Shown: positions 54,111-64,000 of the stretch, piece by piece | Numbering within the stretch: position 1 is the first letter of the stretch | How the letters are laid out: every line of letters starts with the position of its first letter | Assembly: GCA_021399435.1 (NCBI GenBank) | Contig: JAJTUP010000122.1 | Span: 1-64,000, forward strand | DNA from: Diaporthe sp. PMI_573 | Taxonomy: Eukaryota > Ascomycota > Sordariomycetes > Diaporthales > Diaporthaceae | DNA: 64,000 nucleotides | Reading direction: 5' to 3' | Notes under the pieces: generated by a model | Databases searched by the model: none | Told to the model about the DNA's origin: nothing | What the model saw: only the letters and a program-made list of their open reading frames with translations | Translations under genes and position numbers: made by a program

Positions 54111-55098
54111 GGCGGCAGGCCTGCTGGCTGCCTTGAACTAAGCCTTCCAAATACTGCAAGACGGGCGGGGAGTTCGGCAGCATTCTACTTGACAGGAGTG
54201 GGATCCAGTCAGATTCTCACCCGCATCAAAAGCTTTGGAGAGTCCTGAGCCCTGGCAACGCCTCCAAGGCAACGCAAGTGGGTCTACCGCAATACCTAGG
54301 CAGTAGATGCATGCGTGCAACCACTTGGAACGTTTCGCTTCTAGGGACCCTAGTGTTCGGAAACAACATGGAGCATGAGCTTCATCTGGACTGCCCAGAA
54401 ACCCTCACAACTGGCAGACGCCGAAACAGCAGCGTCCAACTCGTGGTGATGGCGAGACTGAGACCTCAGGTGAACGCAAATGTTCTGTGATTGTCAAGCA
54501 AGATGGGATCCCACGACCGTGTATCCGGTGGCTGCCAAGGACTCAGAAGCTCTATATCAATCCAACCGTATCGACGTGGCCCAGAAAGTGACCACGGCGG
54601 CAGCACACCTGGGATTCCAGATTCTGGCCGGCTCGGGTAGGAACTCCGTGCCGGTTGTTAATTTGCATCCCTGCTGTGTTCTGGTTTCAATTCGAAGCAG
54701 GGGACTCTGCGAACGAGCTAGTGTAGATGCAGCCGCTGCCTGACTCTGCCCACGGATGCTTCCTTTCACGCCCCTGCCCTCCTGGGCCTATGGCGCGGGG
54801 ATGAGGAAGGTATGTGGCGCCGGCTTGATCCCTTGATCCGCCTGCCACTGCGGTGCGAGACGAGGCACGACGAAGGCGCTTATGCGTTCTGGGACTCGCA
54901 TGCCGTCGGCAACGCGTTGCAGAGGTGGCGGAGGAAGAAGTACGGTAGGAGGTGGTGTGGTTGAGAGAAGCAGGAGTACTTCCAACGAGACCAGGAGACC
55001 GTCGCTGGAATTTAAAATGCCGTGGGGTGTCCATCCTGAATGTTACTGAACTCGCACGACGCCCTTGTGGAACCCCTTTCTCCGCTTTTCAATCGAAA
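54111..55098. other. intergenic; 5' part of the tandem-duplicated block
   Basis: From about 54790 the sequence resembles 57130-57460 (GATGAGGAAGG..., ACCTGGGCGG-like and GGTGGCGG words, then the gene start), so the duplication includes about 300 bp of upstream DNA. No separate gene supported. Confidence 0.5.
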
Positions 55099-56186
55099 AT
55101 GCCGAACGAGCTGACAAGACTGCTGAAGGTAGCCTCAAGGGGTCCGCGCACGACGTGTGCGGCCTTGTTCACGCCTGATCTTGCCTGCGCAGCCTTGTGT
55201 GCCATATTCAAAGTCTTCTTTTACTGGCTTAAATACTTCATCCTTTTCCACCCTCAGAGCCAGGTCTCTTTCATCTTTGTTCTGATACTCTGTGAGATTC
55301 TCAATTCCGTAGTATCAGTCTTGTGGTTGGAGATTGCCCTATCTTTTGAGGCAGCTGTGTTTAAGGGGGCTCACGCTGCCTTTGTCGACCCCAAGCAATC
55401 GAACGAGACCAAGAAAGCAGCAACCAAAGCGAATCGAAAAGCCGCATCGATCCCTAACGCCATCCGAGCCTCTCTTGAGCTCGTCGTCGATCAGAGCATG
55501 ACAAGCTTCGCGGCGTTCTCAAAAGCGGGTTGCAACCCGCTGTTTGCATGCGGAGCTTCCGCGGCGATGCTGTGCTTCCCTCTTCTTCTTCAGCTGAGAT
55601 CCATTAGATTTATGGCCCAAGTTTCAGCATATCAACGTCAGAAGGAGTCTAAAGTGTAAGTCCGCGTGTTTCTCACAAGTTCAGAAGACTAACGATGGAT
55701 AGTGATACAGAAATCACTTTCCGAGTCTACCTAAAAGCCTCACGCGCCCTGAGACTCATGGAATCTGGCCGTCGCATCTGCGTCCTCTTCGCTTTCGTCG
55801 TGCTTGTGTTCATCGCGAATCCCCAAGAACCACGAGCCTTTGTCCTCGTCCTCCCTTTGGTCCTTCATACAGATGAAAAACTGGCCAAGCTGTGGAAGGC
55901 CTTAGCTGATACAGAATCTGCTTGGGTATTCCTACACACGCAGTATCCGTTGCCAGACCAAGGCGCCCACCAAGAGATCACATACAACTCGATCAGCCAC
56001 CCAAAACCCGCATCAGAAGTACTTGAGGCCAGGGAGAGAATGCAAGTGTCTAGCGAAGCGAGTTGGGCGGCCCAGGTCCTGCGGATATGGAAGGAGGGCT
56101 ACGAATATAAGTCCGAAATGACCGAGACTACGACTGGATTGCGCCTGTCGAGAAAGAGACTGGGAGATGATGCAAATGAGGTTTGA
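55099..56186 (+). CDS. membrane protein of unknown function, tandem copy 1, 346 aa
   Basis: Join 55099-55655 and 55703-56186; 1041 nt. Intron GTAAGT..GACTAACG..GATAG. ATG AAAATGCCG. Hydrophobic segments: ACAALCAIFKVFFYWLKYFI, VSFIFVLILCEILNSVV, LFACGASAAMLCFPLLLQ, and in exon 2 RICVLFAFVVLVFIANP and FVLVLPLVLHTDEKLAKLW. Lys/Ala-rich loop (ETKKAATKANRKAASIPNAI) between. The paralogue at 57459-58543 has the same intron position and layout. No family recognised. Probably an endomembrane or plasma-membrane protein. Confidence 0.7.
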
Positions 56187-57458
56187 TCAGGTGGCATTTT
56201 TCAATGACGTGTTGGTCAATTGTATTATCGAGTAGCTTCTGACGAAAAGAATGCGACGCAATAAACGACATCATACACGTGGCTGCCAAAATTTAGATTG
56301 GAATTCCGTCCAGGCCACGCCAATTGATCCTTCGTCTTCACGGCATAATGGGATTGAGAAACCGCCGTCCACCCTGCAGGACACGCTTGGCCGCGCGAAT
56401 GGGGCGCAGAAGCCTGAGAGACTTGTCAGACGCGCTCCTCATAGGGGCGGGAAGTATGCGTACCTTTTTGGTCTGTCTGGCTGCTGCGCTGGGATTTCGC
56501 TTGAGTGGATGTCGTTTTCCCCGGTCCTGCCGGAAGTGATCTTGACGGTCTTTGACACGAACAATTGGCCATCCCATAATTTGATGGTGGCGCACTCGGC
56601 CGAGAAGTAGCTTATTGTCATCATGCAGCAACGTGCAGCGGAGATGGTCGTTGGGAGTACCGTTGTAAGGAAACTTTTGGTGTTACCCATCGAAGCCGGT
56701 CCAAGACTGCTTTTAAAACCTCGCCGCGATAAAACCTGCTCCACTCACCGGAAACAGCACTGGCTCATCCCCTGACTTGCCGATTCTCAGAGCAACCCTC
56801 AACCTTCTTTTCTGAACAAGGAAGGATTCGCTGCCATCATTCCAGCAAAAGGTTCTGGGTTGGTGGACAGCACAGTCATTCGGCGGCTCGGGGAACAAAA
56901 GGAGATGACATTGGCATCCGGGCGCTCGATTCGTGGCTGGGAACATTGGTTACGGCAAGGGAGCCACTGCTCTATTGCGCGTCTGCGCTATGACAGCCAG
57001 CCAGCAGCTCTTGGAGTGATGTTCCCATGTCCGCCATGCAGTCGATCTGTGATCAGCCACCGGTAGCGAGTTGACACGGTGGACGAGTCTTCCACATTTG
57101 CGGAATGGGACCGACGTCCATTGACGCCCATCTCGTATTGCATCCCAGGGGGGACCGGATGAGGAAGGCGTATGGCCCCGGCGTGATCCCTGATCCCCCC
57201 GGTTGCAGGAGGCGAGGCATGACCAACAATGCAACATGCATATGCGCTCTCAACTCGTCTCCCCGAGAACACACTACGGAGGTGGCGGCAGAAGATGCGG
57301 GCCAGAGATAATAGTTCAGAGTAGCACGAATCCATTAGGGCAGGAGGCCGTCGGCGGAAATTAAAATGGCGTGAGGTATCCTTCTGAAAAATATTAGTGG
57401 TGTTGGTACCTTGCACGACGCACTCATGGAACTCTCTTTCTCTGCTTTCCAAGCAAAA
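56187..57458. other. spacer between tandem copies
   Basis: No third copy of the membrane gene. A minus-strand open frame at 56439-56744 (MGNTKSFLTTVLPTTISAAR...) might be a small gene, but has no supporting homology or splice context. 57130-57460 is the duplicated upstream part. Confidence 0.4.
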
Positions 57459-58543
57459 ATGCCGGATGAGTGGACAAGTTTACTTGAGAAGGGTCCAATG
57501 GGTCCGTCCACCAGGCGTGACGCCTCCCAGGGGCTGTTCTCGTCTGATCTTGCCTACGCAGCCTTGTGTGCTACTTTTAAACTTCTCTCTTACTGCCTCA
57601 AGTACATTGCCTATTTCTATCCATCAGGCCAGCAGTCCACTGTATTTCCCGTTCTTAGTGAGGTTTCTAATTGCGTGGTGCAGCTTAGTTGGGCGGAGAT
57701 TGTCTTATCTTTTGATGCGGCAGTATTCAAGGCATTCAACGCTGTGACCGCCGCCCCTGAGCAGCCGGATGAATCCAAGAAAGCAGCGTCCAGGGCGAAT
57801 CGAAAAGCCACAGCGATTCCTGACGCCCTCCAAGCCTCCCTCGGGCTGCTCGACCAGAGCATCACAACCTTCCTGGCGTTCTCGAAAGCGGGTTGCAGCT
57901 GGCTATTTGCATGTGGAGCTTCTATATTAACGCTGTGCCTGCCTCTTGTCCTCCAGCTGAAATCCAAGAAACTTGTTTCTGATGTATCGGTGTATCGACG
58001 TCAGAAAGAAAATGCAGCGTGAGTTCATCGCTTCTCACTAGGTTTAGGATACTAACATTGGATAGTGGCAAAGAAGGTATCTTTCCGATCTATGCAAATA
58101 GCTCGCGGAGCCTAAGGCAGTCGGATTTTCGCCGTCGAGTCTGCATCCTCCTAGCTTTAGGCTTGCTTGTGCTTATTGCGAACCCTCCCGAACCACACGC
58201 TTTCATCCTCATCCTCCCTATGATCCTCCATACAGATGAAAAGGTGGTCAAGATGTGGAAGGCCTCGGCCGATACGAAGCCCGTCTTGCCATTTCTGAGA
58301 GCACAATATCCATTACCAGACCAGCGTCTCCACCAAGAGATCACACACAACTCGGCACATCGCCCACATCCGGCGCCACGTGAGATTCAAAGGGTGCTAA
58401 GGCTGGGGTATATGGGCAAAGAGATGGCACAGGTCCTGACAATTTGGATAGTGGGCGCAGGATATAAGAGGGAAATGTTACGCCCGGGGCCGTCCAAAAG
58501 GACAACAAATGGGATACTACCTGAGACCGATATGATGGTTTAG
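57459..58543 (+). CDS. membrane protein of unknown function, tandem copy 2, 345 aa
   Basis: Join 57459-58018 and 58066-58543; 1038 nt. Intron GTGAGT..TACTAAC..GATAG at the position equivalent to copy 1. An upstream in-frame ATG (57426, MELSFSAFQAK) is replaced by GTG in copy 1, so 57459 is preferred. Shared blocks with copy 1: YAALCATFKLLSYCLKYIAY, EIVLSFDAAVFKAFNAV, SKKAASRANRKATAIPDALQ, LAFSKAGCSWLFACGAS, RVCILLALGLLVLIANPPEP, LHTDEKVVKMWKA. The last 60 residues differ, so the C termini have diverged. Function unknown. Confidence 0.7.
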
Positions 58544-59041
58544 ACAGAGACAAAACTCTGGCAAGCTCAGGTATTCACGGATGAGGGAACGGTGACGAGA
58601 ACAGTTGACGCCGTCAAGGCCGACTGGTGGATTCCTTACCCGCCCATGCGTGGGAGAGCAGAGCAAGCGTCGAAACCTGAATAAAAATTAGGATGAATAT
58701 CTCGTGTCTGCTCGTGTCCTGTGCAAAAGAAATGTTTTCGTGATATTCCAAGGCTCCCGGCAAGCGAGTTGGCCGGGTTGGCAAGTACGATTCGACCACA
58801 CAGCCACAGTACCTTTCCAGAACCTCGTCCATATAGCATCGGCCGCACAGGTACTCCTCTAGGCTAAATCTTATGCGTTGGAAAGGGGGCAGCAACGCAG
58901 ATGAGGCACGAGGCGCCCCTTCCCCCCGGGTCGCCACGAACCACGAACAGCCAATCTCGACGAGTTGGCCAGCGCTGCGCCGCAGCCTGATCCCAATAAG
59001 TAGGTCAACGCATCCGATCGTATCTGGAACCCTCTACACCC
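58544..59041. other. intergenic
   Basis: Contains an open minus-strand frame (58614-58937) without an ATG start; not called. Confidence 0.4.
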
Positions 59042-59464
59042 ATCATTTCGTCGACAGCCAGCCAGTCGTTATCAAGAGGACTCAAAACCCATGCAAAACA
59101 CGTACATAAGAAGGAGTATCGGGCCGAGAACAATGAGTGCCCTGCCAACGGTTGCAAATATCGCGCCGGAGAACATGACGTCATAAAACACATCAAAGGT
59201 AGATCCGTACATGACATAGAGCACCACGAAGCAGCCAAGGAACTACGACTTACAGCGGAACCCATCCGCTGTAAAATGGACGGCTGTGGATTTCATACGA
59301 TGTAGATTCAGAGCATGGAAATTCATAAGAAGAGCAAAGCATGTCCTAAACCATATCAAAAACCATATCCTTTTAGTGCACTTAAGAAAGGGATAGAAGT
59401 GGACCGCGGAGAATCGGAGGCAGAGGATAATACTATAGTTTTCAAGAAACGCAGACTAGAATAG
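59042..59464 (+). pseudogene. C2H2 zinc-finger protein relic
   Basis: The open frame reads GLKTHAKHVHKKEYRAENNE, then CPANGCKYRAGEHDVIKHIK and GRSVHDIEHHEAAKELRL, then RCKMDGCGFHTM and a TAG at 59303-59305. Beyond the stop the same frame continues with SMEIHKKSKACPKPYQKPYP and an acidic/basic tail to TAG 59464. The C-x4-C...H...H pattern matches the degenerate fungal C2H2 fingers. There is no ATG or upstream half nearby. Interpreted as a decayed transcription-factor fragment with a nonsense mutation. TAG could also lie in an unrecognised intron, but no GT donor fits. Confidence 0.6.
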
Positions 59465-59516
59465 AGATATTCGACGGACAGAGAAGGATGACAATCATGC
59501 CTTTCATGCTCGTTAT

Positions 59517-59880
59517 GGCACCTTATGGCTTCTTGGCTTTATCCGATCTGTGAAGACCACAGCAGAAACATCCCGATGTCGTGGTAATAGGCGGCGCCGC
59601 TGGCTTCGAAGCATGCGCCGCGGCCGCCCTTTCCGACGCTCGTACCGCCCTCGTCACCCCAAAGCTCAACACCGTCTCACAATCTTTGGCATTGGAGCAC
59701 CTCTCGAATCTCCTGTCAGAAGACCGTTAGCAGGGTATTGGGCTTGACTATCTCCTCGAGAAGGTTCAGATCAGTACTGTTGCTTTTTCAAGAATGTGGC
59801 AACCGTCCATGCATTCAATGGCCAGGCCGCGTCGCAGTCAGCCGGCTGGCCGAGACACCCAGCCTCGCTCTCACTGGCGG
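59517..59880 (+). repeat. left arm of inverted duplication
   Basis: Bases 59517-59580 and 59674-59880 pair by eye, diverged, with the reverse complement of 60255-60530. Shared words: GGCACCTTATGGCTT, AGAAACATCCCG, CCGTCTCACA, GCACCTCTCGA, AGACCGTT, TATTGGGCT/CATTGGGCT. Confidence 0.65.
59572..59679 (+). pseudogene. MTO1/GidA (mitochondrial tRNA-modification) N-terminal fragment
   Basis: About 36 residues read PDVVVIGGAAGFEACAAAAL then SDARTALVTPKLNTV. This is the FAD-binding start of MTO1/GidA (family form DVVVIGGGHAGCEAA...ARTALVTPKL). The dinucleotide-binding GGGHAG has become GGAAG. The rest of the roughly 650-aa protein is absent. The fragment lies inside the left arm of an inverted duplication, and the right arm lacks these bases. 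Confidence 0.65.
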
Positions 59881-60254
59881 TTGAAGCGGTATCTACCTCG
59901 CGCAGAGCGGGGACAGGCGCCTGCAAGCTGCAGTCATGGAGGGGACAAGGCCTGCAAGGTGATAATAGGATGGCCTGCAAGTCCATTAGTTGCCTTTTGT
60001 ACCCTGGCATTACTGGAAGCGAGCTCCACCTGCCACAATCCTCCCAGACGTGTCTCGGGGAGTTACCGTTCCATCTGCCGCCCTGCCGGGCTTGAACCTA
60101 TCACGCGAGGCGACGCCCGCGTCCCGTAGTCCGCGAAACGGCTGAGCAGTAAATACGCCTGCCAGTGAGTGACATACCCTTGACCTAGTCATGCTTAGGA
60201 ACCTGCCATTTCGTCTCCTCAGCCTCTCGGCCCACACCACAACGTGCAGCCTAT

Positions 60255-60530
60255 CCCTCCAGTTGGAGCGAGGCTGGAAGTCCCGGCCGGCCAGTTGGCT
60301 GCGGCGCAGTCTGGCCATCGGATATATGGCGAGTTGCCACACTCTAAAAAGCAACTATTGATCTAACCCTTTTCGAGGAGACGGTCGAGCCCAATGCCCC
60401 GTCAACGGTCTTTTGACTCGAGAGGTGCCCGTACTTGGTTGCCCAAGACTGTGAGACGGCCTCACCTCCGGGATGTTTCTACAGTGATCTCCACAAAGCC
60501 ATAAGGTGCCCTGGCGAGTATGAGCAAGCA
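60255..60530 (-). repeat. right arm of inverted duplication
   Basis: Reverse complement of the left arm, lacking the roughly 85-bp MTO1-like stretch. Confidence 0.65.
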
Positions 60531-61584
60531 TGATTGTCATAGTCCTGCCCGTTGAATATTACTACCTCTATTACCTGCATTTCAGTCTGGGTGTCTTGAG
60601 AACTACATAAAATCCATCGCAAGTGACCGTGCTGGACGACTTATGCTGGCTGCGGCGCAGCACTGCTGGCTGAGGTACAGATCGTTGCGGGAGACCAACT
60701 CGTGCCTCACCCTTTCCAATGCATAAATAGCTAGATTAATACCGGTGTGATGCTACATGGACAAGGTCGTGAATGGTAATGTGCCTTTCGCTTCTGGCAT
60801 GTGGTGGCACTCTGAAGGGATCGATCAGGCAATCTCGATGGCTTGGCTTACTTGGATATTATCTCTCTGGGCAGCGCAAGGGCACTGAAATTGGCCACTA
60901 TGTGCAACAGCAAGTTTGCTGGGGCTGTAACGGTGATGATCTGACACTTCTCGGGAGATGTAAGGGGCTCAATGGCGACCCAGCCAGCGGTCTTTTGCAC
61001 AAGGTGTCGCGGCCTGTGCTCTATTGCCCTGGATCGTAAGACGGCACAGGGTAATATCAAGGCAGTGACTGTTCGCCACCGCAATGCGCGATCGTTGCGG
61101 TCTATGTGACCTTAGGCTTACTTGGCACGTGCTTGGAAAGTCCATTACCCCGCAACAGCCACACCTCCGGAGACAGACCACACCAACTCTTTCAGCTCCT
61201 GCACGACCCACATGCGGAGCACCTGCCCAAATGAGCCAAGTGACCAATGAGCTGGTGTGCGTGACAGAGGCTTGCGTAGCATGGCGTAGTCGCACAAGTC
61301 GCATTGCCTATTGTTCAACATTATGAAGTACTGCGTACGGAGCTGTCCAGGACTGGGATATCTGCTTTTCCCTTGGCTCATAACGTCTAGACCCCTGCAG
61401 CTGACTGTGTTTGCTTTTGCATTAAGCTGCATGCAGCAGGCTGTTTACAACTCCCTGGCTTTCGCATTAAGTTGCTGGTGTCCATGGTGTCCGTGGTGTC
61501 TCACGTGTGCATTCACTGTACAGTTGATCCCCTGTCGTTTTATCTAACGGAGACCTCTGCGGCCGTACAAGCATGGGCCCATTG
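60531..61584. other. intergenic, about 1 kb
   Basis: No gene supported on either strand. Confidence 0.4.
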
Positions 61585-61652
61585 AAGTACTGGTGGGTGG
61601 TTTTTGGTATATTTCGGAGGTTGCATACACCAAAACTCACCCACCAGTACTT
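61585..61652. repeat. 68-bp hairpin, 28-bp arms
   Basis: Arms 61585-61612 and 61625-61652 begin AAGTACTGGTGGGTG and pair with about three mismatches around a 12-nt loop. It lies 125 bp before ATG 61777. May be a tiny foldback element or an RNA hairpin in the leader. Confidence 0.75.
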
Positions 61653-61776
61653 ATTCATATCTTTACCAGAGGTACCCTATGGTCATCCATAGTCCAAGGT
61701 CTTTTGTCTTAAAACAATTCACCCCTGCGTAGGAGCCCATATCATCAAATTCTTCATCTTTAGCTGTCATCTAAGT

Positions 61777-64000
61777 ATGCCTTCATCTCGACACAACAGC
61801 ATAAAAGGTTACCAGCTTAACCTTAATTCAGCTCTTGAGGTGCTCCCAGGGAACGATGCACAAAAGATTCGCTCCTTTATTGAATCGCTACAGCAGGCCA
61901 AAGAGCAACGCAGAGTGCGCTTGTGCGAAGGAGCCAGGGATAAGCTGGTTGACAAATATCAGCATGTCGAAGCCCTTTGTGCTGTTCATTCACTTATCTT
62001 CCAACAATATCTCAAACAGCAGGATGGTGGTGATTGGACGCGGTTCAACAACATCTCGACGGAGGGTCAGAAGCGCCTGCAGGCCATAAGGACTGTTGCT
62101 GACTTATGGAAGGCGGAATTGGTGCGTCATTATGGTTTTCTCTCAAGGCAGAGGAAATACTGCGACACACTTTGCGCAGCCGCAAAGAAAGTGAGGTGGG
62201 AAGAGGCTGTGGTGATTTTGAACCAATGCATCTACCAAAGAGCACAGCCCAGTAAAGATGGGCGGACACCAAAGGTGAAAAACCACATCAATCCGATTGA
62301 ACAATGCGATTTAGCCAAGCTTCGGTCTGGTGAATATCCAAAGGTCATTGTATCAAATTTGGAAGGCTTTGGCCTGGACAAATATGGGCTCCTTGTGCGG
62401 AAGAAATGGGCGATGGAAAACACCACGGGTTCGCTTTTCCCTCCGCATTCTGTGAATTCAGCGCTTACTGATATTCCTCAGATCGTGCTATAGTTGCCAA
62501 TTCGGGTAGAGCCGCACACCGATCAACACAACCTTCAGTATTGTCACAAGATACCCAGCCGTCGCCAGCCCAGCCAGACCAGGATACGCCACTATCCCCA
62601 TCATCAACACCACCGCCAGCATCATCACAAGGCACCCAGCCATCACCAGCCCAGCCAGAAGGCACCCAGCCGTCACCAGCCCAGCCAGACTGGGACACAG
62701 CGTTGCCCCCATCATCAACACCGCCACCAGCATCATCACAAGGCACCCAGCCATCGCCAGCCCAGCCAGACTGGGACACAGCGTTGCCACCGTTATCAAC
62801 ACCACCGCCAGCATCATCACAAGGCACCCAGCCATCGCCAGCCCAGCCAGACTGGGACACGCCATTGCCCCCATCATCACCGTCAACTACTCTCACCTCG
62901 CCTCCGCAGCAGTTACCAGAAGTCGACAATGTTGAGCACGCTCCCTCCGCAACCATAGCTTCGCCTTGTATTTCGTTATCACACCAGCACTCACCAGTTG
63001 AGTGCGGAAATTTGTCTTCATCGCCTCGATTCGCAACAGCGCCATTACCCTCCCAGCTTCCATTAGCAGAGTCTGCAACCGTCTCATCCTTGCCTCAACC
63101 AATACCCCGTCGATCACAATCAGAGGCCAGGGCAGAAGCTGAGGAGGTTGAGGGTACTCTGTCATCTCCACTGTCACCCACCCGGTATTCATCAGCTGAA
63201 GCTAGGGATGCTTCCTTGCCTTCGACGTCACCTCAGCCGTTAACCTCCCACTTTTCATCTTCAGACAGTTCCCCAACCTCGACACCGCCTTTGCCATCGC
63301 CTTCCCAAACGTTAGTGGAGGCTCAGAAAGCGAAAAGGGCAAGTCCAGGATGTATCCCCTCGGCGAAAAAACAGAAGGTTTCTCATCCCCTTCTTGAGAA
63401 GCCGACACACCCAGCTGAAGTTGAAGAGCCTCATATCTCTGGCCTTGAAAAACGTCTTCTTACATCCTTCGCTAGAATTATCAACGACGAGGGTGTTGGC
63501 TTCGATGCGTTCTCTACAGCAGTCCAAAAAGCCCTTCAACACTGCCAGAGCATACAGCGTGAACATGCTGGGTTTCAAGAATTTGAGCCGAATAAGACTC
63601 CATACCAGGAAACGGGTGTAACCGACACCGGAATCTCTTGCTGTGCTGTGACCGATCTTCGTGCGATCACTGCTACCAGCAGCCAGCCATCTGCTCTCCC
63701 GGCAGAAGCCCTCTCACCATCACCAGGCTGCCAAAACCCGAGGCCACAGCCACAGGACACTGATTCCCCGATTCGGGGCCTAGTGCCTCCCCAGCATACA
63801 CATGATAAAGTTGACCAAACAGATGTAATTTCGGATGGTAGCTACGCTTCTTCCCCTCTTTCCATTCCTCTTTAACTGACTTAAGATATAGATCCACCGC
63901 TTAGCTCCACATCCTATATTGTGGACAAAGAACAGGTGTTGTGGGCCCTTGGTAATCATGCGAGTGATGATCAAGACTTCACTTTAGTTATCCTTGAAAC
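61777..64000 (+). CDS. Pro-rich repeat protein of unknown function, 3' end beyond window
   Basis: Exons 61777-62428, 62482-63837 and 63886 to beyond 64000. Intron 2 is strong (GTAGCT..TAACTGAC..TTAAG). Intron 1 has a weak GTTCGC donor but keeps frame. Without it, the first exon ends as a separate 238-aa protein. The N-terminal part (about 220 aa) is helical: LEVLPGNDAQKIRSFIESLQ, LWKAELVRHYGFLSRQRKYC, WEEAVVILNQCIYQRAQ. Next is a tandem of 27-aa Pro/Ser/Gln units, a long Ser/Pro region with a basic cluster (SAKKQKVSHPL), a helical stretch (LEKRLLTSFARIINDEGVGF), and after the last intron ALGNHASDDQDFTLVILE. No family recognised; nuclear location is a guess. Confidence 0.6.
62550..62885 (+). 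repeat. 81-bp coding tandem repeat
   Basis: Four to five units encoding TQPSPAQPDWDTALPP plus STPPPASSQG. One unit is shortened to TQPSPAQPEG, a sign of replication slippage. Confidence 0.85.

Noticed and set aside
56439..56744. Minus-strand frame MGNTKSFLTT..., possible small secreted protein
   Set aside because: No convincing signal peptide, leader or homology; left uncalled.
62465..62956. Minus-strand Gly/Asp/Val repeat frame
   Set aside because: Antisense shadow of the Pro/Ser/Gln repeat in the plus-strand gene.
1..64000. tRNA, rRNA and telomeric TTAGGG arrays
   Set aside because: None recognised on either strand; a dedicated scan was not possible.

Overview
The window is nuclear DNA of a filamentous ascomycete (Pezizomycotina type). 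Short introns of about 43-95 bp carry GT..AG ends and CTRAC-like branch sites. The recognisable families are fungal: a HET-domain protein, a compact Sir2/Hst-type deacetylase, a stand-alone PIF1 helicase, a 14-TM DHA2-type MFS exporter, ankyrin and BTB fragments, and hAT and pogo/Fot1 transposons. Genes are sparse and on both strands. Many are lineage-type hypotheticals, and relics and repeats are common, so this reads as an accessory, transposon-worked or subtelomere-like region rather than a conserved core block. The species cannot be named from the sequence.

Layout. 0-2.3 kb: the 3' end of an unknown gene and one acidic hypothetical. 2.3-6.6 kb: an apparently complete hAT element (18-bp terminal inverted repeats, three-exon transposase) abutting a pogo transposase that has lost its 5' half. 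7-16.8 kb: PIF1 helicase, a Gfo/Idh/MocA fragment, a small membrane protein, a three-exon HET gene, a 53-bp inverted repeat enclosing a TA-flanked MITE, then the Sir2-family deacetylase. 17-33 kb: mostly small hypothetical genes plus an ankyrin protein. 33.7-35.7 kb: four-exon MFS transporter. 36.5-44.4 kb: further hypotheticals, including an Ala/Lys coiled-coil protein, a 17-bp minisatellite and a convergent pair of related Cys-rich proteins. 44.5-51.3 kb: dispersed diverged repeats rich in TGCGCA, enclosing one long gene. 51.4-54.1 kb: an ABC half-transporter with three frame breaks. 55-58.5 kb: a tandem duplication of a membrane-protein gene. 59-60.5 kb: zinc-finger and MTO1/GidA relics and an inverted duplication. 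61.8 kb to the end: a Pro-rich, repeat-containing gene that runs off the window.

The most interesting protein-level signal is a family that I could not name. Up to four loci (18272-18634 as a fragment, 19457-20756, 36531-37500, 48473-50110) appear by eye to share an N-terminal helical module centred on a hydrophobic-F-F/L-x-x-G motif. Three of them also share a C-terminal domain. The 48.5-50.1 kb member carries the N-terminal module twice. Splice models below were built by hand from reading-frame continuity and splice signals; total length divisible by three was used as a check.
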